From Casuarius casuarius (lineage: Eukaryota > Chordata > Aves > Casuariiformes > Casuariidae): a stretch of DNA of 64,000 nt. Each line of letters starts with the position of its first letter. The stretch's first letter is position 1. The stretch is from NCBI GenBank assembly GCA_003342895.1, contig PTFA01000020.1, forward strand, positions 5,349,644 through 5,413,643. Direction: 5' to 3'. The translations under genes were made by a program, and so were the position numbers. The notes beneath the pieces are model-generated. The model saw nothing but the letters and a program-made list of their open reading frames with translations, did not search any database and was not told the origin of the DNA. This document shows, piece after piece, positions 51,273 to 61,200 of this stretch.

Positions 51273-52498
51273 AATACTATATAGTGTATAAAAATATTTT
51301 TAAAATTGTGACCAAACTGTAGAACAGACAGTTAAGGCAAAAATACTCAATTACATACCCATCATTATCTTCCAGGTTATTAGCTGAATATTATTCTCTT
51401 CCATACAAGAGCACCATTTCTCCAATTACAGTACTTCAAAATGGAGGAAACTTCTATGATAATATTACGTTAAAAGGCCAGCGAAGGTCATCTCAGGACC
51501 TCAAGGGAAACCTTGAGCTGCGGTCACACCTGCACCGAAGGCCTGAGACACTGGAAGTGGGATCTGAGGGTTCTTATCTGCCGTAAGGGAGCTTCCTTGG
51601 GCCACGCGTTAAGGACTGCTATTTCTGGCCTCTCGACCCCTGCACGCAAAACAGATTCCTAGCCGGAGGCGCCTGCGAGGCCACCACGGTTTGGGCAAGC
51701 CCCAGGCTGAGAGTCCTATCACTGACGCCCACAGCCACAGAACACCCGTAGACCAAGTTGGGAGCACAAATGGTCTTTCTCAACCATACTGGCCCCTGTG
51801 ACCCCCACTTTAATGACTTACCAGACTACGATAGCCAACATGCTGGCGTGTCTGAGAGTGCGTGGTTCTGCTTGCATTCAACCTGACCTGCTGTCACCAT
51901 TAGTTTTCTGCCAGTGCTACCCTATATTTCCCACCAGGTGCCGAGAAGGAAAACGCAGCTTTCCCATAGCTCACCAAGAAAAAAAGCAGAGGGCACACAA
52001 AGAATAATGGAATATGCCCCAAGAAGTCGGCAATACATTTAAAAACTAGTCAAGCAGCTATAGCTCCCCACAAGATCAGATCCGGGTGCAAGCCATACAG
52101 GCTAATGCTGCAGAGAAAGTGACCTCCAAAAGCAAAATGAACTCTCAGCTAATTAAATCATTAAGACACCACTTAAGTAAAGCATGCGTTTGTATCAACA
52201 ACTTTAAACACAGCATTTCCAAAAAGAAGGAAGGTCGGGTAAGCAGTCTGTACTAACATTTGCTTTACTTTTTGGCATCCAAATCTTACATTGCCTGCAA
52301 GATCAAAGCACAGATTTGGGGTTTTAGTCTGGCTCTACAGACATATACTCAATACATCCCCCCCCCAACTCTTAGATTAAGTACATTTATATACATAAAA
52401 ATGTTAGACCTCTATGGAATAATTCTGAAGGAACACTCACTAACCAAAGAATTTATCACCTAATTTATTTAATAAATAAGAATAAAAATAGTATAGGG

Positions 52499-52535
52499 GT
52501 CTTTATACCCCTACTACAGCGTAGGGTATAAAGAC
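52499..52535. repeat. Hairpin with 15-bp stem, one bulge, 6-nt loop
   Basis: The left arm GTCTTTATACCCCTAC pairs with the right arm GTAGGGTATAAAGAC, with one bulged C, around the loop TACAGC. A competing 7-bp hairpin (TAGGGGT 52,494-52,500 with ACCCCTA 52,507-52,513) overlaps the left arm. Confidence 0.9.
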
Positions 52536-52704
52536 GACAATGTTTTCTTTAAAAAGACTGTGCTGTTGTTTGGCTTTACAGTGTGTGCATATCCCACTGA
52601 TTAAAATAAAATCAGCTTTCAAATGTTAAAGTAACTTTTGGCGCAAGATGAAAATCCTTTTATTTTTCATATATAAATAAGTAACTTTCCAGCAGCATAT
52701 TAGT

Positions 52705-52863
52705 GGGGGGGGGGGGGGGAGAAAGTGGCTGAAGAAATAAGATTGAGGTATGTTACCTGAGTGTTAGTGTTGGCCTCCTACATCATTCATTACTCATTAT
52801 TTTCCACCTTTAGTACCTTATGTTCTTTGGGGGAGGGGGGGAGGGTCTTTTAAGAGATGGGGG
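52705..52863 (+). repeat. G-run cluster including G15 and a four-tract motif
   Basis: Fifteen consecutive G at 52,705-52,719. From 52,829 there are runs of 5, 7 and 3 G separated by single A, then a G5 run at 52,859. The second group meets the general pattern for an intramolecular quadruplex. Confidence 0.7.
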
Positions 52864-54220
52864 AAGATTGCTACTCTTTTTATACGTGCTGCTTCTGTCC
52901 TCCTTCAGCAATCTTTGCTTCCCTTGGTCCACTGCAGTTACCTCAAAGCACAGTTAAGACAAGTCAGTTAAAATTACCAACCCTTTTCAAATTCACTTGG
53001 CACAATACAGACCTTTCAGGATTTATATTTAATAGGTTACATTGTCTATTTTTTTAATCTCAAAAGGTCATTTCAATATTTTCCTGCAAGTGATAATTAT
53101 TACATTGATTCTTTCATAACCTGTATTTATTGCCTTGCATATGATGCTTTATGGAACGCTTTCAAAATGTAATTAGCAAAGTATTAAAAACCCCATAAAT
53201 TAGTTAACACACAGAAATACAGGAACTCTCACGCTGAATCAGGCAGTACTCTGCCAAAATCAGAACTGGAATATTCTGACGATGGTAAACAACCATGAAT
53301 AAGATTAAATTACTCTTTTGCACCCAAGATGCAAATGATTACACAAAATTTAGTGTAACAGATGAGCTTTCCACCCCTACACCCCACCACATACACATTT
53401 AAGCAGGTGACCAACTGCTCCTGAAATGTTTGGGTTCAGCTAAAGCCCATCTTTTGTTCATACACTGAAACAGGATTCCTCCTTTCCTTTCTGCCCTGGG
53501 ACCAAGGATAGTTATCTCAGAGCAATCTGGAATGACAAAAACCATGCTCAGTCCTGTATTAAAAGATGATGGATAAAAGATCAAAGCACAGATTTAATGT
53601 GTATTTTGGAAGAGAAGGATCTGTGTCTCAAATACTAAAAGCAGCAGACACATCATAATAAAAATAATGCACCTAATTCTGTATAAAAAGAAATTCTTCT
53701 GCTGTGCATTTCAGCTGCATATTGAACTAAAAACTCATTGCTCCATTTCTCACAACACATACAAAAAGTCTTTTTTACAGGCTTTCATGTAGGAAGCTAG
53801 AAATGGTTAAGAAAATACTGCAAGTTTTCCCTATATGTGTAAATGGAATTTCAAAAGCAATATGCTATTATAATTTATGCCTCCAATTTCACAAATATTC
53901 ATACCTGTAAGAGATCCCTTTTTCAGAAACACTCCAGGCTGCAGACTTAGGTATATGTAACACAATACACAAAGCCCTTTTCACCTCTCACATGCACTAC
54001 TATGCCCATACACAAAATTGCAGGAGTGAGGCCCTAGTGGGAACATCTAATGGTGAGAGAATACAGAGTGAAACAGCATATGTAAGCAATAACGGCAGCA
54101 CAGTCATGGAAAACACATGTTGGGATGGGAAGTGTGAGGACTGGCAGTAGGAACCTAACATCAACAAGAAGGCAGCAACAACAAGGCTCTGTAGTCACTG
54201 AGAACAACTGTGCCCATTTC

Positions 54221-54238
54221 GTGTGCGCGCGTGTGTGT
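54221..54238. repeat. GT/GC alternating tract
   Basis: GTGTGCGCGCGTGTGTGT has perfect purine-pyrimidine alternation, so it is Z-DNA prone. Confidence 0.8.
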
Positions 54239-55134
54239 AAAAGCAAGTTATAAACAGACAAATTTTCATTTGCTTAAAATAACTGTGTTGTTCTGGAAAT
54301 AATTCCAATAGCTTCACAAAACAGAAAAGAATTGTCATCAGTTCCTTGGGTGATTTGTGAGCCATCAAAACAAAAGAAATTCAAAGGAACAAATGGTTTG
54401 CTCTGCAGTCGTCTCTTGCTCTTTTTATGAGTAAGAGTTCCTACCGGAGGAAATGACCAGATGCCTTTTCTGCACATTTGTCACCAACGCTGTCTTATTT
54501 AACCGGCAAGCAGACATGATGATGCATTACAGTCCCTGACCACCGGACCCTGTCAGATATTTACGGAACAAGCACCTGGTGCACTTCAGAGTACAAGAGC
54601 ACTGGCTCCACGTGGAACAAGCTTGGGGAGCGCACAGATCTGCTTCTGGATGATGACAGACTGCCTGTCCTATATAAATATTCTGTTTTTCTGGCACACT
54701 GTGGACAATGACAACTACTACACTACAGATATGCAAATCATAGCTAGATGTTACTGTTATACCGTATACTGCTACTTGCAACTTGAGTTAGTTTCAAGGA
54801 AAGCTGGCAGTAACTAAGTGGTTTCAGTTGGCAGACGGTACTCAATACTTGCAAAGTGCTATATTCAAGGGAACGTGCAAATGAAACAGGCAAAAAAGTT
54901 TAAAAAGTGGGCGTGCCTGCTGTATAACTGTGTACCATGCTAACTGCAAAAATCTGCTGGAGTGCATGAAAAAAAATTAGAAGAAATAGGAAACCTGTTA
55001 GTATCACCAAAATACAAAGATTACACATATTTCATTTTTTCTGTGTTTTATTTCTGCTGAATACTCAAGTATAAAATGGCAATTAACCTAGTTAATTCTT
55101 AACCTCTCCAGGAGAGGGGAGGCTACTTTCATAC

Positions 55135-55265
55135 CTGTATGCTTTCCGAGCTCCGCAAGAGTGTCCTGGTACAAGCTCAACATCTGATCACAGTGAGCAA
55201 TAACATTTTTACGCATATTGTCCCAGTGAGGAGCAAGCTCTCCCAACTCTTGAAGTTCCTGATTC
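55135..55265 (-). CDS. INPP4B: INPP4B exon 1 of those visible (131 bp)
   Basis: The acceptor ends TTTTGATACAG and the donor is CAG|GTATGA. The first G completes a codon begun in an exon outside the window (AG|G, Arg); the exon then encodes [16 protein letters not shown], continues through a [18 protein letters not shown] stretch and ends on the first base of a Gly codon. Human INPP4B has NQEIKELGELSPHWDN at about residue 280, so the match is close and unambiguous. This is the part just downstream of the N-terminal C2 portion. No catalytic residues lie here. Nothing between this exon and base 64,000 looks like the preceding exon, so the next intron upstream is at least 8.7 kb long. Confidence 0.95.
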
Positions 55266-58200
55266 CTGTATCAAAAGGCAAAAAGAGATGGCGATAATCC
55301 AAAAACTGTTTGTTAACAAGCATAAAAAGCATTTCTTTACTGAATTGTTGAGTCTGTTTTCATGACTCCTGTGAAATTCACTGATTTCAGCTCTGTTTTT
55401 CAGCCACACAATAAAGAACATCAAGGCAGCACATACAGTACTTTTGTGTTCAGAACTCATCTTGTACGAATGCAATGGCCCACAAACCGAAATACCACTT
55501 CTTTCCTGGAGGTGGGCTCCTTCCAAAGCTCCAGAGAGCTGTTAACCGCAAGCAAGGTTTTGTGAAGAAATGTTAAATGCCACTGTAAAGGATACAAAGT
55601 TCTTTTCTTTTGCAATGCTTGCAGTATAGCTGTTTTGGTAAGTTCTACTCTTTGCACGCATTCAGGCATACCATAAACACAGTTGTAGCACCATTTCTAC
55701 AAATGTTAGTCTAGCCAATGTATGAGCCCCCATGTTTCTTTACTGCTGAAAAACAACATTCCCTAACACCTAATCTTCAGCCTTACAGCTGTGTTCATCA
55801 GGTCAAAACAGCAGTGTTATGGAAACCAAACATGTCACTGAAAACCCAAAAGGAAATCCTTTAGCAAATTATCAGTTTTCCTGTACATTCTTTTGAGAGG
55901 TGACCCGAATGAAATTGAGATCACTTTAATTTCCTACACAAACAAGCACAGTTACAGTGCATTGGGCCTTCTGTTTGCTTTCCCCACTTGCTACTTAAGT
56001 TCATCCCACATCTATCATTTTATCCTTTGGGGGCTCTGCTTTTAATGAAACTGAAAATGAAATATCTTGAGTCTTCAACTGTTTGGAGTTGTTCAGAAGA
56101 AATCTTGTGCAACATGATGAAATAGTTTCCCTCATTTCCATCCAAGTATCAAGCAGAGGGTTTCACACCAATTTGTGGAAGTCTCAAAAAAGACTCCCAG
56201 AGGATAACTCTTGGATAAATGAAAGCTACTTAAAAAAAAAGAAAAAGAATTCCAGCCAAGGAGACAGCATAGGACTGTAGCAAAACCTATAGGAACAGTT
56301 TTGAGCACTAGCCACAAATTCTTAAAATTACACAAACAAAAAAGCCCCACACTGATGCTTTTCCCGTCATTATTTGCTTTGTGCTAGAGTAAGGAGTATT
56401 AGAGCAAGTTAAACAGCCACGATCTTGCTTCTGAGCAAGGCAACAGTGAAAATCAAATTGATGGCACTGGAAGCAGAATTCAAGCTTTTTGTTTTATGTC
56501 TTATAAAGTATCAAAATGCAAACAAAGATTACCCTAAAAGAACTCATTGGGGGCTTACTAACAATGTGTGATTACTTTTTTCTGTTTTATTCACAGGAAG
56601 GACAGAAGTAGATCAGTTCCATTTTCCTTCATTCATATAAACTGGCAACGTTGTACCATAAGAATCATCAGCTGTAATCAGACAAGCTCACCATTTTCCT
56701 TGCAAGTTTTAAACAGCCTGAAAATGAGACATCCCATTGAATCAAAATCTCAGGGCTTCCTCCCAAAAAAGGCCTGTGAGATTTGGCATGGTATTTATTT
56801 GCAGTGAAGGTATTTTGGCACTAAACATTTAGAAGGTAACCTGGCTTAATAGTTTTGGGATCAATGCTCAGACCTGGCTGAGCACTGCAACTTTCCTGCT
56901 CCTCCTGTACAGCAATATATCGTTCTGCAGAGATGGAAAAAATATTACAGAGGGAGGGGTGGATATACCAACACATCCCAGCCAGGGAGTCCCCTTACCT
57001 CGTCTTTGCCTCAGAGGGCCCAGACGACCGTTTCTACCCAAAGAATCCCAGGTCGGCCCCATCCCCTTCCGCACGGCTCTCAGCTGGGGTGCTCAGCTCT
57101 GCCCCCAGCACCCGAGCCCACCACCCCTAGAGCTGCTGGGCCCACACTCAAGCCAAGCAATAGTAGAAAGCCCTTATCTCAAACCAAAACACCACTTGTG
57201 AACCAAAACTGGTTTAACTGGCTATGATTTAACTCCACTGACATCAACATCAATGGGAAGGGAAAGTTCAGATCTCACCGTATTAATTTTAACATGTTTT
57301 CAAAGAACATCGAATCCTGCTCTTATCATTGTGAATGAGGCTTGTATTGATTTGATCTCAGAAACACATACACATCACTGAAGTCAAAATACAGCCTCTG
57401 GTATCTTTTTAAAAGACACTCCTAATCTGTAAGGTTTTATTAAAGTAAGCTTGCAGTTTTATGGCCATCTGGAACATGTATAGCACAGACACTTTAAGTA
57501 CTATTTTTTCTACATTTATTTTCCTTGAGAAAATAAAGGTAAAATAAAAAGTATGAAATGTAAGCATTATATGAGGTAGATATTAGTTCTCCAAAACCAG
57601 CCTTTTTTTCAAACGCAGTAATGGATCCAAGACATTTAGTATTTTAATACCATTTGTGTCATATGAATTCTTACCATTTATCACTGCTGCTGGCAAGTCA
57701 TTACTATTCTTCTCTGAGTTACTGTTGAAAATAGGATTATCATTTTTATACCTAAGCCCCATCAACAATATTTCATAGTACTACACATTATCATTAGTTT
57801 GCACCCTCCAATAGCAAACCAACAGATTGAAGAAACATTATAGTTTTCTACGTTAGAAGTTTACAGTCAACAGTAATATCCCAAAACAACTTAACATTCA
57901 ATCTTAAAAATATCCTTAATTTGTTTTAATAATACCCTAATACTTTATACTGTAGCTTACTTCATCGGAGAACTTTAAAACGCACTTCAAATAATAATCA
58001 CAAAAACAATGGTGCAACAGGTCACGACACACACAATATTAAAATTAGGAAATTAATATTCATAATATATATTGGTTCTCCAAAAGGGCAGACTGGTTAC
58101 TGATTCACCTTTTCAGTGTAGCCATGAAATTTTGAACAACTTATCAACAAAGCAGCTAGCTCAGAGCAAGCTCAATATTGTTAAAACAGAGCTATTTATC

Positions 58201-61200
58201 TTCCTCTTCCCCCACTGCAAATCCCCTCTCAAAGCTTTTTCTAGATAATTGCACACATCAGGATGACAGATCTTATGCTCAGCATCAACTTCAACCCTTC
58301 CTACAATATCAAATCGAAGCTTTATCTAAGTCTTGCTATTTAACTCCACAAACCATCTTCTAGATAGTCTTTTCTGAGAAGGCACAGTGGAAACTCTCAA
58401 CCAGCTTTCCACTGTCTCCTTCCTTGATTACTTTTAGTATTTTTCTCTGTGGCCTTGACACATACAATTTTGTGCCGTTTGTATCTAATCACAAGGCTGA
58501 TGTAAACAGTCTGTCCCATTCCTCCTCCTTCACATTGAACATAAGCCAATTACCTTATTTTTAAGTCCTTCTCAGGCACTCTTGCTCTTCCACATCAATT
58601 CTTTCCTTTAGCTGTCTAACCATGCCAGCTTTCACTGCTGCTTTCCCTTATGGTTGGAAGAAGTTCCTCGTTAAAAATCACAGACCTACTTTTCACCCTT
58701 TTTCTTCAAGCCTCTCTTTTGCCATATGGCAGAAAAATTCAAGGCTGGACCCTGATCTGCTGAAAGCACTATATATGCCGATCATCAGTATAAAGATCAA
58801 TGATCACTGGTACTAATACAACACCCACAAAGATAGGAAGTTGTAAGAATAAATTATGAGACTCCTCAGGATCCCACAGCAGCATTAGAAGTGTCATGGA
58901 CCTTCATTTCAGGCTCCGTTTAAAAGCAATAATGTCCTCTTATATTTTGAATGACTTACTGAAGTACGTAGCTACAAGCATCAGGCGCTTTGCCCTGCAG
59001 GGACTTCAGCTTTACTCAGCCTTCCCTCGTTGATGGAGAGTCGAGCCACTGAGCAGCCCAGCACACCAACGTACAAGATGGTTTGGGGCGGTCTGTGCCT
59101 GGACCCATGTTTCCTCTTTGTGAGCAACTATATCAGGGCAAACCAGAGCCTGTAAAGACTGCACAACTGGATACATTTCTAAGATTACAAACGATCAAGT
59201 AGTTTGTAGTAGTGCAATCAGACTCGTAACAAAAAACTACATGCAATTTTTTTGGTTCCAAGCAAGTTTTCAGTAAAGCCCACTAACAAATGAATTTTGA
59301 GCACTCAAGGTCCAAATTAATATTCTGCCTTTTGATTTATCAACTCATGGTGTTTTTTGTTCCTTTTTTTTCTTAAACACACCACTGGCCCATGATTATA
59401 ATAAAATAAAAGTACCTGAAAGAGGCATAGAGAATTTCCTTTATTATTCATGTAGACAGTCTCTACAGAAACAGTGTCTGTTGTATGCCAGGCACTCTAA
59501 TGACCACAGCAATAGAAAAAAGTCACTTTCTCATCCCACGGAGCATGAGGATGTAAGAATGGCTTAGAAGTCTAAAGTAAACACATGCAGTGCTGACAAA
59601 CACAAAATAATGACTTCTGGAAAGAGTATTTTGACTAGTCATATGCAACATGTTCTAAATTAACTGAAGAAAACATCCTAAAGCCAAAATCATGCTCCCA
59701 GTGAATTCCTGGGCAAAACCACCACTAGCTTCAACAGCCCAGGTGCCACTGTGGAGAGCGCAGTGAAGACCTGTGGTCAGTGACAAAACCAAAATAAAGC
59801 AAAAATCAGCAGCAAGATGCTACGATGAGCAAGATCAGTCAGGAGAAGGTGTTCCCTCAGAGAAGTGTTCTGGATCTCCTATTCTATCTCAGAAAAAGGA
59901 GCAGTAGGAATAGCAGTTTGCTTTGTTAAGGACACAGCACAATTCTTCACAAGTTGACAGATGAAGTTGAAAAGATTAGTGTATTTTATTTTTAGAGAAG
60001 AAATAAGTAAGAGGAGATATGATAAAAGCACATAAAACAAAAATGCTATCTGAAGACAAAGAAGTAACTTTGATTAATTCAGCTTCAAAATCCAGGGACG
60101 AGATTTCCAATGAAGTAAATACGACAAATTCAAAACTGAAAAAGGAAGTGTTTTTTTCCCTCTCCGCCAAGCAAAATTAGCTTCTGAAATCCGCTTTCAC
60201 AAAGCATCAGAAGCAAAGTGCTTAGCTTAGCAGGATTCAAAACAAGAGCAGACATTTCTACAGATATTTTCAAAAGTCTTATAATATTACAAAAACCACA
60301 AAGTTGTAAACATTTAACAAACAAAAGCTTTGGAGTAAATATAAACCATAAGCTTTGAGGCATAAGCCAATCACCCATAAGTAAAGGAAGCTTAGAGCTA
60401 TAACTCTGTTCCATACTTTTAAGAGTAAGGAGTGCAGGAATTATTTTTGCCAACAAATTCTGCTTTAAAGTATACATGCTTATTGATAAATATTTACTTG
60501 TTTCTATTCTACAGAAAAGATGAAAATTGCCCTCATTTTCATTTACAACAAGTTATGGTGCTATAATATACAGGCAATAACCCACCAAAACAGTGTAACA
60601 TTCTCTCCAGAAGTAAAAAATCATAGCCTTTTTATTGTGTTCTTTCTGAAACAGACAAATAATTGGAGGAGGATTTAATCCCTTCTGGGGAAACTAACAC
60701 AAAAAAGAATAGAAAGATATTTGTCTTCCTTTCCTAGCAATTTTCACGTAGAATCTCTTGAAGAGGGAAGCTGATTTTCTCTTCTTACAGAATTTCCAAT
60801 AAATGTTTCAGGTTCTGGTAAACTCTGCCTGCCAGGTAATTAAAAACTAAAAAGTAGGTTGTGTCCATCAATTGTATTCTTTAAATATTTGTCAATAAAA
60901 CAAAACCAAAAAAACCCCCTTCAAATAAAACATAACATTAAGACTATTTTAAAACCTGCTTTCTCCAAGTATATATGGAGAGTACACTGAGATTTGCAGA
61001 GCCTTAAGAATTTTTTATACTGTTCCTCAGAGCTGGAGCGTCCTTTTTTGCATTTCTACCCTCCTCCCCCCCTTCATTATCCAAAAATGCAGACAATATA
61101 TAAACTAATTTAAACCCACTTCTTCCTTCCTGCCTTAAACCTCTTTTCCTTCCTGGGATATTTTATTGCCTATTTATCTTTGAAAGACTCAGATCTTCAA

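Larger units (their letters stand above)
45701..55134. other. INPP4B intron between exons 1 and 2 (9.4 kb)
   Basis: Contains the 48-bp tandem duplication (46,145), a MIR/L2-like tail (48.42-48.54 kb), the inverted pair at 49.9 and 51.2 kb, a C-rich tract (50,301-50,333), a GC-richer patch (51.48-51.77 kb), a hairpin (52,499), G-runs (52,705-52,863) and a GT/GC tract (54,221-54,238). No coding similarity recognised. Confidence 0.7.
2334..55265 (-). other. INPP4B: INPP4B gene, internal part: eleven consecutive exons
   Basis: Spliced exons on the minus strand give one open frame of about 511 codons, colinear with human INPP4B as I remember it. The enzyme removes the 4-phosphate from phosphatidylinositol 3,4-bisphosphate, giving phosphatidylinositol 3-phosphate, and so damps PI3K/AKT signalling at membranes. 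Known architecture is an N-terminal C2 lipid-binding domain, a central region and a C-terminal phosphatase domain with a CX5R loop. Only the central region and the approach to the phosphatase domain are here. The paralogue INPP4A is ruled out by exon 4 ([15 protein letters not shown]) and exon 5 ([15 protein letters not shown]), which match the B form and not the A form. All donors are GT and all acceptors AG; exon phases chain without a break. Start codon, stop codon, promoter and poly(A) site lie outside the window. Confidence 0.96.

Noticed and set aside
2334..55265. INPP4A instead of INPP4B
   Set aside because: Exons 4 to 6 match the B paralogue almost residue by residue and differ strongly from INPP4A. 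Only the shared blocks (for example [17 protein letters not shown]) fit both.
60130..60477. 115-codon minus-strand frame rich in Leu
   Set aside because: It overlaps the antisense of a CR1 remnant (59.98-60.27 kb) and shows no known domain.
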